A DNA stretch of 64,000 bases from Leisingera daeponensis DSM 23529. GTDB taxonomy: Bacteria; Pseudomonadota; Alphaproteobacteria; Rhodobacterales; Rhodobacteraceae. The notes below the pieces were generated by a model. The model was not told where the DNA came from, did no database searches, and saw only the letters and a list, made by a program, of their open reading frames with translations. This document shows, in pieces, positions 8,052 to 16,105 of this stretch. Location: positions 1,947,725 through 2,011,724 of the forward strand of contig NZ_KI421500.1 of NCBI RefSeq assembly GCF_000473145.1, given 5' to 3'. The position numbers were made by a program, and so were the translations under genes. Position 1 is the first letter of the stretch. The number at the start of each line of letters is the position of its first letter.

Positions 8052-9086
8052 ATGACAACAAGACGTAAGTTTTTGCAGACCGCGGGCGTTGGCGCCATGG
8101 CGGCACCGCTGGCCACTCCGGCGCTGGCCCAGTCCACCATCAAGTGGCGGATGCAGACCTATGCGGGTGCTGCGCTGGCCGAGCATGTGGTGAAACCCGC
8201 CATCGACATGTTCAACAAGATCGCCGGCGACCGGATGCAGATCGAGCTCTACTATGCCGACCAGCTGGTCCCCACCGGCGAACTGTTCCGCGCCATGCAG
8301 CGCGGCACCATCGACGCTGTGCAGTCGGACGATGACTCGATGGCCTCGCCCACCGAAGTCACCGTGTTCGGCGGCTACTTCCCGTTTGCCTCGCGCTATT
8401 CGCTGGACGTGCCGGTGCTGTTCAACCAGTACGGCCTGAACGAGATCTGGGACGCGGAATATTCCAAGGTCGGCGTCAAGCATATCTCGGCCGGCGCGTG
8501 GGACCCCTGCCACTTCGCCACCAAGGACCCGATCAACTCGCTGGCGGACCTTCAGGGCAAGCGCGTCTTCACCTTCCCGACCGCGGGCCGCTTCCTGAGC
8601 CAGTTCGGCGTGGTGCCGGTCACCCTGCCCTGGGAAGACATCGAGGTTGCGGTGCAGACCGGCGAACTGGACGGCATCGCCTGGTCCGGCATCACCGAGG
8701 ACTACACCGTCGGCTGGGCCGATGTGACCGACTACTTCCTGACCAACAACATCTCCGGCGCCTGGGCGGGCTCGTTCTTTGCCAACATGGGCCGCTGGGA
8801 AGAGCTGCCGGAAGATCTGCAGACCCTGTTCCGTGTCTGCTGCGACCAGTCGCACTACTACCGCCAGTGGTGGTACTGGGGCGGCGAAGCGTCCCTGCGC
8901 GTGAACGGCGACAAGATGAAGCTGACCACCATTCCGGACAACGAATGGCAGCAGGTCGAAGATGCGGCAGTGAAGTTCTGGGATGAAATCGCAGCCGAGT
9001 CCGAAACCAAGGCGAAGGTTGTGGAGATCTTCAAGAAGTATAACTCTGACATGCAGAAGGCCGGCCGCCCCTACCGCTACAGCTAA
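8052..9086 (+). CDS. TRAP transporter substrate-binding protein (DctP type)
   Basis: The 344-residue protein begins with a twin-arginine signal peptide (T-T-R-R-K-F-L-Q-T-A, cleavage near A-L-A-Q at 24-27). DctP-family features follow: Y-A-D-Q-L-V-P-T-G-E-L-F-R-A near residue 73, D-L-Q-G-K-R-V-F near 168 and T-G-E-L-D-G-I-A-W-S near 203. AGGAGAGGAAG precedes the start. The T-F-P-T-A-G-R-F segment holds the Arg that often binds a carboxylate, which suggests a carboxylated ligand. It is separated from its membrane subunits only by the frameshifted DUF4336 gene. Confidence 0.93.
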   Translation: MTTRRKFLQTAGVGAMAAPLATPALAQSTIKWRMQTYAGAALAEHVVKPAIDMFNKIAGDRMQIELYYADQLVPTGELFRAMQRGTIDAVQSDDDSMASPTEVTVFGGYFPFASRYSLDVPVLFNQYGLNEIWDAEYSKVGVKHISAGAWDPCHFATKDPINSLADLQGKRVFTFPTAGRFLSQFGVVPVTLPWEDIEVAVQTGELDGIAWSGITEDYTVGWADVTDYFLTNNISGAWAGSFFANMGRWEELPEDLQTLFRVCCDQSHYYRQWWYWGGEASLRVNGDKMKLTTIPDNEWQQVEDAAVKFWDEIAAESETKAKVVEIFKKYNSDMQKAGRPYRYS

Positions 9087-9106
9087 GGCACCGGTTGAAA
9101 CACGGG

Positions 9107-9178
9107 ATTTGGCCTGCGCCGCAGCGGGCCAAATTCCTTACTCAAGGAATTTGCCAAAACTTTTGAGGAAAAGTTTTG
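9107..9178. repeat. three consecutive perfect hairpins
   Basis: Between the TRAP binding protein and the GS-like gene there are three back-to-back inverted repeats. The first is ATTTGGCC/GGCCAAAT (9107-9134). The second is AAATTCCTT, four-base loop, AAGGAATTT (9131-9152). The third is CAAAACTTTT, four-base loop, AAAAGTTTTG (9155-9178). The first two share four bases, so only one of them can form fully. They may end or attenuate the upstream transcript, or be a mobile palindromic element. Confidence 0.7.
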
Positions 9179-9202
9179 CGCGCAACAGACAAAGGGCCGC
9201 TC

Positions 9203-10555
9203 ATGCTCTCCTTCGACACTCTTAAGGACCAGGTTGCCGATGGCACCGTTGACACCGTTCTGGTCTGCCTTGTGGACATGCAGGGCCGCCTGATGGGCAA
9301 GCGCTTCCACGCCAAGCATTTCGTGAATGGCGCCTGGGAGGAAACCCATTGCTGCAACTACCTCTTGGCCACCGACCTCGCGATGGCGACGCCGGGCGGC
9401 TATGCCTCGACCAGCTGGGAGCGCGGCTATGGCGACTATGTGATGAAGCCGGACCTCTCCACCCTGCGGCCCGTGCCGTGGCTGGAGGGCACGGTGATGG
9501 TGCTGTGCGATGTGCTGGACCATCACACCCATGAGGACGTCCCCCACTCCCCCCGCGCGATCCTGAAGAAGCAGGTGAACCGGCTGAAGGCGATGGGCTA
9601 TGACGCCATGTGCGCCACCGAGCTGGAATTCTTCATGTTCGAGAAGAGCTTTGACGAGATCCGCAAATCGGGCTTCCGCGATCTGGCGCCGATTTCGGGA
9701 TACAACGAGGATTACAGCATCCTGCAGACCACCCGCGAGGAGCACGTGATGCGCCCGATCCGCAACCACCTGTGGGATGCGGGGCTGCCGATCGAGAACA
9801 CCAAGGGCGAGGCGGAGACCGGCCAGGAAGAGCTGAACATCAAATACGCCGCGGCGATGGACACGGCGGAATACCACACCATTGCCAAGCACGCGGTGAA
9901 GGAAATCGCAGAGCAGCAGGGTCACGCGGTGACTTTCCTGCCGAAGTGGAGCCATGACAAGGTTGGCTCCTCCAGCCATGTGCACCAGTCCCTGTGGCAG
10001 GACGGCAAGCCCGCGTTCTTTGACGAGAGCGACGATCTGGGCATGTCGGCGCTGATGAAGAACTACATGGCCGGCCTGCTGAAATACGCGCCCGACTACA
10101 CCGCCTTCATGGCGCCCTATATCAACAGCTACAAGCGCTTTATGAAGGGCACCTTTGCGCCGACCCGGATCATCTGGTCGGTGGACAACCGCACCGCGGG
10201 CTACCGGCTGTGCGGCGAGGGCAGCAAGGCAATCCGGGTCGAATGCCGCATCCCGGGCTCCGACATGAACCCCTATCTGGCGATGGCGGGGATGCTGGCG
10301 GCGGGCATTGCCGGCATCGAGGAAGGCCTGGAGCTGCAAGCGCCCGCCAAGGGCGATGTCTACCAGGGCGACACCGGCATGATCCCCTCGACCCTGCGCG
10401 ATGCGGCGGCGGCGCTGAAAGGCTCGGAGATGCTGCGCAAAGCCCTTGGCGATGATGTGGTCGACCACTACGTCCGCGCGGCGGAGGTGGAGATCGAGGA
10501 TTTCGACCGGGTGGTCACCGATTACGAGATTGCGCGCGGGTTTGAGCGGGCGTGA
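9203..10555 (+). CDS. glutamine synthetase family protein (likely gamma-glutamyl-amine ligase)
   Basis: The 450-residue protein has the GS beta-grasp N-terminus (L-V-D-M-Q-G-R-L-M-G-K-R) and the catalytic domain: the metal-site E-L-E at 140-142, the S-S-S-H-V-H-Q-S-L-W ATP/metal segment, N-S-Y-K-R near 315, and V-E-C-R-I-P-G-S-D-M-N-P-Y near 355. It lacks the adenylylation Tyr motif of GlnA. It resembles the PuuA/GlnT/GlnA4-type enzymes that join glutamate to amines. The ATG at 9203 is preferred; an upstream TTG at 9176 lies inside a hairpin. Adjacent aldehyde and alcohol dehydrogenases, rather than nitrogen-assimilation genes, argue for a catabolic ligase. The substrate, perhaps an amino alcohol, is inference. 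Confidence 0.88.
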   Translation: MLSFDTLKDQVADGTVDTVLVCLVDMQGRLMGKRFHAKHFVNGAWEETHCCNYLLATDLAMATPGGYASTSWERGYGDYVMKPDLSTLRPVPWLEGTVMVLCDVLDHHTHEDVPHSPRAILKKQVNRLKAMGYDAMCATELEFFMFEKSFDEIRKSGFRDLAPISGYNEDYSILQTTREEHVMRPIRNHLWDAGLPIENTKGEAETGQEELNIKYAAAMDTAEYHTIAKHAVKEIAEQQGHAVTFLPKWSHDKVGSSSHVHQSLWQDGKPAFFDESDDLGMSALMKNYMAGLLKYAPDYTAFMAPYINSYKRFMKGTFAPTRIIWSVDNRTAGYRLCGEGSKAIRVECRIPGSDMNPYLAMAGMLAAGIAGIEEGLELQAPAKGDVYQGDTGMIPSTLRDAAAALKGSEMLRKALGDDVVDHYVRAAEVEIEDFDRVVTDYEIARGFERA

Positions 10556-10585
10556 TCCGGCAGCCGCCGGGGGCCTGCCCCCGGA

Positions 10586-10612
10586 CCCCCGGAGTATTTT
10601 TCGAAAGATGAA
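10586..10612 (+). repeat. dispersed intergenic repeat, family 1, copy A
   Basis: The core CCGGAGTATTT, three variable bases, then GAAAGATGAA lies just after the GS-like gene. It is preceded by a GC-rich inverted repeat (GGGGGC..GCCCCC, 10569-10583). Four more copies are at 26830, 37354, 38160 and 63965. Confidence 0.85.
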
Positions 10613-10648
10613 GAGGGCTTTGCCCTTTCCTGAATGGAGTGAATGGCG

Positions 10649-12031
10649 ATGGGCCAGACCCTGAAGTGTATCTCGCCGGTCGACGGATCGGTCTTTGCAG
10701 AGCGCGAAGTGCTGTCGCGCGAGGACGCCTTTGCGGCGGCGGAACGCGCCCGGGCGGCGCAAGCCGCTTGGGCCGCACGGCCGTTGCAGGAGCGCATCGA
10801 TCTGGTGATGGCGGGCGTGGCCGCTGTTGGCGCGATGAATGACGAGATCGTGCCAGAACTGGCGCATATGATGGGCCGCCCGGTGCGCTACGGCGGCGAG
10901 TTCGGCGGCTTCAACGAGCGCGCCAGCCACATGGCGAAGATCGCCGAAGAGTCGCTGGCGGACATCGAGGTCGGCGAGGACGCCACCTTCAAACGCTACA
11001 TCAAGCGCGTTCCGCATGGGGTGGTGTTTGTGGTTGCCCCCTGGAACTACCCCTATATGACCGCGATCAACACCGTGGCGCCTGCACTGATTGCCGGTAA
11101 TACCGTTGTGCTGAAACATGCGACCCAGACGCTGCTGGTCGGGGAGCGGATGGCGCGGGCCTTCCATTCTGCCGGCATCCCCGAAGATGTGTTCCAGAAT
11201 GTGTTCCTGGACCACGGCACCACGTCCGAACTGATTGCGAACCGCGCCTTCAACTTCGTGAACTTCACCGGCTCGGTCGGCGGCGGCCAGGCGATGGAGC
11301 GCGCCGCTGCGGGCACCTTCACCGGCGTCGGCACCGAGCTGGGCGGCAAGGATCCGGGCTATGTCATGGAGGACGCCGATCTGGACGCGGCGGTGGACAC
11401 GCTGATTGACGGCGCGATGTTCAACTCCGGCCAGTGCTGCTGCGGCATCGAGCGGATTTATGTGCATGAAAGCCTGTATGATGCCTTCGTGGAAAAGGCG
11501 ATTGCCATCGTGAAGGGCTACAAGCTGGGCAATCCGCTGGATGCCGAGACCACCATCGGGCCAATGGCCAATGTGCGCTTTGCCGAAGAGGTGCGCAGCC
11601 AGATCGCCGAGGCGGTTGCCGCGGGCGCCGTGGCCCATATCGAAACCTTTGCCAAGGATGACGGCGGCGCCTATCTCACGCCGCAGATCCTGACAAATGT
11701 CACCCACGATATGCGGGTGATGCGCGAGGAAAGCTTTGGCCCGGTCGTGGGCATCATGAAGGTCTCCTCCGACGCGGAAGCCATTGAGCTCATGAACGAC
11801 AGCGACTTCGGCCTGACCGCCTCGCTCTGGACCAAGGATGTTGAGCGGGCGCAGCGTGTCGGGGATCAAGTCGAGACCGGCACCGTCTTCATGAACCGTG
11901 CCGACTACCTGGACCCGGGCCTGTGCTGGACCGGATGCAAGGACACCGGCCGCGGCGGCGGCCTGTCGGTGATCGGCTATCACAATCTGACCCGCCCGAA
12001 GTCCTATCACCTGAAAAAGGTGACCGGCTAA
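10649..12031 (+). CDS. NAD(P)-dependent aldehyde dehydrogenase family protein
   Basis: The protein of about 460 residues is an aldehyde dehydrogenase. It has the Rossmann-domain motif V-A-P-W-N-Y-P-Y near 128, E-L-G-G-K-D-P-G-Y carrying the general-base Glu near 230, the catalytic Cys in S-G-Q-C-C-C-G near 265, and E-S-F-G-P-V-V near 360. The three consecutive Cys at the active site are notable but occur in some family members. Two starts are possible: ATG 10643 is only three bases from GGAG and ATG 10649 is nine away. It lies between a GS-like ligase and an iron alcohol dehydrogenase, so it probably oxidises the aldehyde the latter makes. Confidence 0.92.
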   Translation: MGQTLKCISPVDGSVFAEREVLSREDAFAAAERARAAQAAWAARPLQERIDLVMAGVAAVGAMNDEIVPELAHMMGRPVRYGGEFGGFNERASHMAKIAEESLADIEVGEDATFKRYIKRVPHGVVFVVAPWNYPYMTAINTVAPALIAGNTVVLKHATQTLLVGERMARAFHSAGIPEDVFQNVFLDHGTTSELIANRAFNFVNFTGSVGGGQAMERAAAGTFTGVGTELGGKDPGYVMEDADLDAAVDTLIDGAMFNSGQCCCGIERIYVHESLYDAFVEKAIAIVKGYKLGNPLDAETTIGPMANVRFAEEVRSQIAEAVAAGAVAHIETFAKDDGGAYLTPQILTNVTHDMRVMREESFGPVVGIMKVSSDAEAIELMNDSDFGLTASLWTKDVERAQRVGDQVETGTVFMNRADYLDPGLCWTGCKDTGRGGGLSVIGYHNLTRPKSYHLKKVTG

Positions 12032-12041
12032 GGGCGGCCCC

Positions 12042-12077
12042 GCCCGCCCCGGCGTCTCCTCCCCGGGGCGGGCCTTT
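12042..12077 (+). terminator. strong hairpin between ALDH and ADH genes
   Basis: An 11-bp perfect stem (GCCCGCCCCGG at 12042-12052 with CCGGGGCGGGC at 12063-12073) is followed by CTTTG. The T tract is short, so it may be an intercistronic attenuator or RNA-stability element rather than a full terminator. Confidence 0.5.
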
Positions 12078-12095
12078 GCATCAAAGGAAAACGAT

Positions 12096-13241
12096 ATGTC
12101 TCTCGTTGGAAACTGGTCCTATCCGACCGCAATCAAGTTCGGCGCAGGCCGGATCAAGGAACTGGCGGACGCCTGCGCCGCCGCCGGCATCAAGAAACCG
12201 CTCTTGGTGACCGACAAGGGTCTGGCGGATCTGCCCGTCACCCAATCGACCCTGGACATCATGGAGGCCGCCGGCCTGGGCCGCGGCATGTTCTCCGAGG
12301 TCGACCCGAACCCGAATGAGAAAAACCTGGACGCAGGCGTCGCCGCCTACAAGGCGGGCGGGCATGACGGGGTGGTCGCCTTCGGCGGCGGCTCCGGCCT
12401 GGACCTCGGCAAGATGGTGGCCTTCATGGCGGGCCAGACCCGGCCGGTGTGGGATTTCGAGGATATCGGCGACTGGTGGACCCGCGCCGATGCGGACGCC
12501 ATCGCGCCGATCATCGCGGTGCCGACCACGGCTGGCACCGGCTCCGAAGTGGGCCGCGCATCGGTGATCACCGACTCTGTCACCCATCAGAAAAAGATCA
12601 TCTTCCACCCCAAGGTGCTGCCAACGGTGGTGATCTGCGATCCCGAACTGACCGTGGGCATGCCCAAGTTCATCACCGCGGGCACCGGTCTGGATGCCTT
12701 TGCCCATTGCGTCGAGGCGTTCAGCAGCCCGCATTACCACCCGATGTCCCAGGGCATCGCGCTGGAGGGCATGCGGCTGGTCAAGGACTATCTGCCGCGC
12801 GCCTATGCGGACGGCAGTGACATCGAGGCCCGCGCCCAGATGATGTCGGCAGCGGCGATGGGCGCGACCGCCTTCCAGAAGGGCCTTGGCGCGATCCACG
12901 CGATGAGCCATCCGGTCGGCGCGCATTTCAATACCCACCACGGCACCACCAATGCGGTCTGCATGCCTGCGGTTCTGGAATTCAATGCCTCCGCGATCGC
13001 GGACCGGTTCACCATGGCCGCGGCCTATTTAGGCATCGGCGGCGGCTTTGACGGGTTCCGCGGCTTCGTGCAGGAGCTGAACGACTCCCTTGGCATCCCG
13101 CGCGGGCTGTCCGATCTGGGCGTCACCGAGGATGCCATCCCCGAACTGGTCAAGGGCGCGATCATCGACCCCTCCTGCGGCGGCAATCCGGTTGAACTGA
13201 CTGAGGAAAACCTCGCGCAGCTGTTCAAGGCTGCGATGTAA
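12096..13241 (+). CDS. iron-containing alcohol dehydrogenase
   Basis: The 381-residue protein belongs to the group III iron-dependent alcohol dehydrogenases. It has the G-G-G-S-G-L-D-L-G-K dinucleotide motif near 95, P-T-T-A-G-T-G-S-E near 143, D-A-F-A-H-C-V-E-A-F near 200, and A-I-H-A-M-S-H-P-V-G-A-H-F-N-T-H-H-G near 268. The last two supply the Asp and His ligands of the iron. AAGGAAA precedes the start. It follows the aldehyde dehydrogenase gene by 64 bases. Together they could convert a primary alcohol on a glutamylated or free amine to a carboxylate (inference). Confidence 0.94.
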   Translation: MSLVGNWSYPTAIKFGAGRIKELADACAAAGIKKPLLVTDKGLADLPVTQSTLDIMEAAGLGRGMFSEVDPNPNEKNLDAGVAAYKAGGHDGVVAFGGGSGLDLGKMVAFMAGQTRPVWDFEDIGDWWTRADADAIAPIIAVPTTAGTGSEVGRASVITDSVTHQKKIIFHPKVLPTVVICDPELTVGMPKFITAGTGLDAFAHCVEAFSSPHYHPMSQGIALEGMRLVKDYLPRAYADGSDIEARAQMMSAAAMGATAFQKGLGAIHAMSHPVGAHFNTHHGTTNAVCMPAVLEFNASAIADRFTMAAAYLGIGGGFDGFRGFVQELNDSLGIPRGLSDLGVTEDAIPELVKGAIIDPSCGGNPVELTEENLAQLFKAAM

Positions 13242-13264
13242 GCAGGAGCCTTTGGCAGGCTGCA

Positions 13265-13295
13265 GCGCTCTCCGCCCGGCGGGGAGCGCGTTTTC
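13265..13295 (+). terminator. Rho-independent terminator after the alcohol dehydrogenase
   Basis: A GC-rich stem (GCGCTC..CCGCC, short loop, GGCGG..GAGCGC) is followed by GTTTTC. It lies 24 bases after the stop codon, between convergent genes. Confidence 0.75.
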
Positions 13296-13325
13296 ATTCC
13301 GGCACCGCTGCTGTGCACGGTTGCG

Positions 13326-13541
13326 TCAGCCGCTGACGTAGACCTTGCCCTTGGGGTAGTAGAAGATTTTCTGATTGTGCAGCCGGCCCAGCAAATCGTG
13401 AATACGGCGCAGCGTGTCCTCCTCGCCGCTGCCCGCTGCGGGCAGCGCCTCTGACAGCGCGTCGCGGGCGGTCTGCAGGGCGGTTTCGATCAGCTCCATA
13501 TCCGCAACGGACAGTTCGAACATATCGTTGTACTGGGGCAT
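13326..13541 (-). CDS. small acidic protein of unknown function, 71 residues
   Basis: I do not recognise a family. The protein is rich in Glu, Asp, Leu and Ala and seems helical from residue 8 to 57, ending in the basic-aromatic tail K-I-F-Y-Y-P-K-G-K-V-Y-V-S-G. The start has a very good binding site (AAGGAG five bases upstream), and there are no transmembrane or signal segments. The strong start and good codon usage support a real gene. It lies between the alcohol dehydrogenase and the LacI regulator. Confidence 0.65.
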   Translation of the reverse strand: MPQYNDMFELSVADMELIETALQTARDALSEALPAAGSGEEDTLRRIHDLLGRLHNQKIFYYPKGKVYVSG

Positions 13542-13689
13542 CTGGGCTCCTTCTCCGGCTGGCGTGACTGAACGGGCTGGCTACAGGCTGCCTCAAGGCG
13601 TGCCGCAAAGCCATCGAAAAGCGCCGCAGCCGCCCCCCAGTCCTGCCCCTCCGGAAAACCGGCCGCACGGTCCAGCACCAGAGGTCTGG

Positions 13690-14694
13690 TCAGAGCGTTT
13701 CGCCCAGGCTGATCGCCGGGCACAGCCGGTCAAACACCAGCCCCTCCGTGCCGCCAGCCTCGCGCGATTGCAGGATGATGCCCGCCGCGCGCTCGCCGAT
13801 CTCCCGGCGGCAGGCGTCCGTCGTGGCCAGCTGCTGCGGCAGCCCCTGCAGGATCTGCAGGTTGTTGAACCCCGCAAGCGCAATGTCCCCCGGCACCGTC
13901 AGCCCGGCGGCCAGGCAGTGCATCAGCCCGCCTACGCTCATTACATCGCTGGAGAAATAAATGCAGTCGAGATCCGGGCTGCGGGCCAGCATCTGCGCCG
14001 TCAGCTGGCGGCCGGTCTGGATCGCGCTTTCTCCGGAATAATGCTCGATATCGCTCAGCGTCACGCCCTGCGCCGCAAGCCCGTCGGTGAAGCCGTCGAA
14101 CCGTTTCCGCGCGCGGAAGTCCTGCGGCATCTTGGTGCCGATAAAGCCGATCCTGCGGTAGCCGCGGGCGAGGATTTGCGCCGCCATGTCGCGTCCCGCC
14201 TGCAAATGCGAGATGCCAACGCAGTGGCGCACCGGGTCACCGTCCACATCCATCACTTCGACCACCGGGCAATCGGCCTGCTGCAGCATCCGGCAGGTGG
14301 CCTCCGTGTGCTCCAGCCCCGCCACGATCAGCCCCGAAGGCCGCCAGCTCAGCATTTCGCGGATGACGCTTTCCTCTTCCTCCAGGTCATAGCCGGAGAT
14401 CCCCACCACCGGTTTCAGCGGGCTGTCCTTCAGCACCGCGGAAATCCCCGACAGCACCTCAGGAAAGACAAAGCTGTTGAGCGAGGGCACCACTACCGCC
14501 ACCAGATTGACCGATTGCGAAGACAGGGAGCCGGCAATCCGGTTCGGCACATATCCGTGGCTGCGGGCAATCTCCTCGATCTTCGCCTTGGTTTTCGCGG
14601 AGACATCCGGCGCCCCGCGCAGCGCGCGGGAGGCGGTCATTTCGCTGACGCCGGCCAGCCGGGCCACGTCTTTCAGAAGCAGTTTTTTGGTCAT
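13690..14694 (-). CDS. LacI family transcriptional regulator
   Basis: The 334-residue protein starts with a LacI helix-turn-helix (L-K-D-V-A-R-L-A-G-V-S-E-M-T-A-S-R-A-L-R, residues 7-26) and the hinge region V-P-N-R-I-A-G-S-L. A periplasmic-binding-protein-like effector domain covers residues 60-330. The start at 14694 has AGGAG nine bases upstream. It is divergent from the GAPDH gene with a near-perfect palindrome between, which is typical of local control. It resembles GntR (gluconate) type members. The effector, probably a sugar acid or sugar phosphate, is inference. Confidence 0.93.
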   Translation of the reverse strand: MTKKLLLKDVARLAGVSEMTASRALRGAPDVSAKTKAKIEEIARSHGYVPNRIAGSLSSQSVNLVAVVVPSLNSFVFPEVLSGISAVLKDSPLKPVVGISGYDLEEEESVIREMLSWRPSGLIVAGLEHTEATCRMLQQADCPVVEVMDVDGDPVRHCVGISHLQAGRDMAAQILARGYRRIGFIGTKMPQDFRARKRFDGFTDGLAAQGVTLSDIEHYSGESAIQTGRQLTAQMLARSPDLDCIYFSSDVMSVGGLMHCLAAGLTVPGDIALAGFNNLQILQGLPQQLATTDACRREIGERAAGIILQSREAGGTEGLVFDRLCPAISLGETL

Positions 14695-14765
14695 GCCGCC
14701 ATGCTCCTGCAGATTGCCTGCCGCTGCAAGGGCAGCTCTGCCGCCAAGGGGGTTGATTTTGGCTT

Positions 14766-14804
14766 CCGTTATCGGTATCGGTACCGAAACCGTTATCGCT
14801 ACCG
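14766..14804. promoter_or_regulatory. candidate LacI-family operator(s)
   Basis: A palindrome centred on GGTACC (CGGTATCGGTACCGAAACCG, 14773-14792) pairs at 18 of 20 positions, with the central dyad typical of LacI-family sites. It is flanked by direct repeats CCGTTATCGGTA (14766-14777) and CCGTTATCGCTA (14790-14801). The site sits between the divergent lacI-type gene and GAPDH and could control both. Confidence 0.6.
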
Positions 14805-14837
14805 GCCTTGATCCGGTGCCACAGCCGGAGATCAGAG

Positions 14838-15866
14838 ATGACACTGAAAATTGCAATCAACGGATTCGGGCGGATTGGCCGCGGCGTGCTGCGGGCGCTG
14901 CTGGAAAGCGGCACCGAGGATATCGAGGTTGTGGCCATCAACGACCTGTCGCCGCCCGAAACCCTGGTGCATCTGCTGAAATACGACAGTGTGCACGGGC
15001 GGCTGAAAACACCGGTATTTCTGGCTGACGATCTGATCAGGGTCGGCCATCACAGCATCCGCCTCACCGCCATCCGCACCCCGGAAGAGCTGCCCTGGCA
15101 GGACGTGGACATCGCCTATGAATGCACCGGCTTGTTCACCGCACGGGATCAGGCGGCGCGGCATCTGAAAAACGGCTCCAAGCGGGTGCTGATCTCCGCG
15201 CCCGGCAAGGATGCCGACCGCACCGTGGTCTATGGCGTGAACCACATGGACCTGACGGCAGAGGATGTGATCGTCTCCAACGCCTCCTGCACGACAAACT
15301 GCCTGGCGCCTCTGGCCAAGGTGCTGGACGATGCCTTTGGCATCAAGACCGGCTACATGACCACAATCCACGCCTATACCGGCGATCAGCCGACCCATGA
15401 CACCAGCCATAAGGACCTGTACCGCGCAAGGGCTGCCGCGCTGTCGATGATCCCCACCTCCACCGGCGCCGCGCGGGCGATTTCCGAGGTGCTGCCGCAT
15501 CTGAAAGGCCGGCTGGAAGGCTCCGCCATCCGGGTGCCAACGGCCAATGTGTCCGTGGTGGATCTAAGCTTTGTGCCGGAGCGCCCGGCCACCGCTGAAG
15601 CGGTCAATGCGGCGGTTAAGGCGGCGTCCGGCAACGGGCTGGAGGGTATCCTGTCCTACGAGGAAGACCCGCTGGTCTCCGTCGACTTCAACCACGATCC
15701 CCACTCCAGCTGCTTTGCCGCCGCGCAGACCGCGGTCACCGCCGAAGGTCTGGTGCGGGTGGTCAGCTGGTATGACAACGAATGGGGCTTTTCCAACCGG
15801 ATGGTCGACACCGGCCGCCGCATCGGCGCGGTGATGGGCAGCGCCGGGATCGCACTGGCCAGCTGA
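14838..15866 (+). CDS. gap: type I glyceraldehyde-3-phosphate dehydrogenase
   Basis: The 342-residue protein has the N-terminal Rossmann motif I-N-G-F-G-R-I-G-R (7-15), Asp36 for NAD preference, the catalytic Cys151 in S-N-A-S-C-T-T-N-C, and the C-terminal W-Y-D-N-E-W-G-F-S motif. It converts glyceraldehyde 3-phosphate and phosphate to 1,3-bisphosphoglycerate, or the reverse. The start has CGGAGA six bases upstream. A LacI-type regulator is divergent, so this copy looks carbon-source regulated rather than constitutive. No other glycolytic gene is adjacent. Confidence 0.96.
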   Translation: MTLKIAINGFGRIGRGVLRALLESGTEDIEVVAINDLSPPETLVHLLKYDSVHGRLKTPVFLADDLIRVGHHSIRLTAIRTPEELPWQDVDIAYECTGLFTARDQAARHLKNGSKRVLISAPGKDADRTVVYGVNHMDLTAEDVIVSNASCTTNCLAPLAKVLDDAFGIKTGYMTTIHAYTGDQPTHDTSHKDLYRARAAALSMIPTSTGAARAISEVLPHLKGRLEGSAIRVPTANVSVVDLSFVPERPATAEAVNAAVKAASGNGLEGILSYEEDPLVSVDFNHDPHSSCFAAAQTAVTAEGLVRVVSWYDNEWGFSNRMVDTGRRIGAVMGSAGIALAS

Positions 15867-16105
15867 CGGGGCTCTCCCGCCCGTCGTCCGGCCCCCTTGG
15901 GGCCTCCTCCCGTTGGGCCCGGCGCCGCGCTGATGCGCGGCGCTGCTGCGTTCAGCTCAGGCCTTCTGCGCGCTTTTTGCACGGCCCGCGGCCAAAAGAT
16001 GACTCGAGGATGCGGTAAAGCAAACTCCGGGCCGGGTACGGGTGGCGTGCCGTTGTGAATTGCGCCACAACAGGCGCAACGCATGACCAGCTACAGGAGA
16101 CCGGC

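Noticed and set aside
9083..12010. Very long open frame of 975 codons on the minus strand opposite the GS-like and aldehyde dehydrogenase genes
   Set aside because: It is a shadow of GC-rich codon usage. Its translation is His-, Arg- and Gly-rich with no family signature, while the plus strand encodes clear enzymes.
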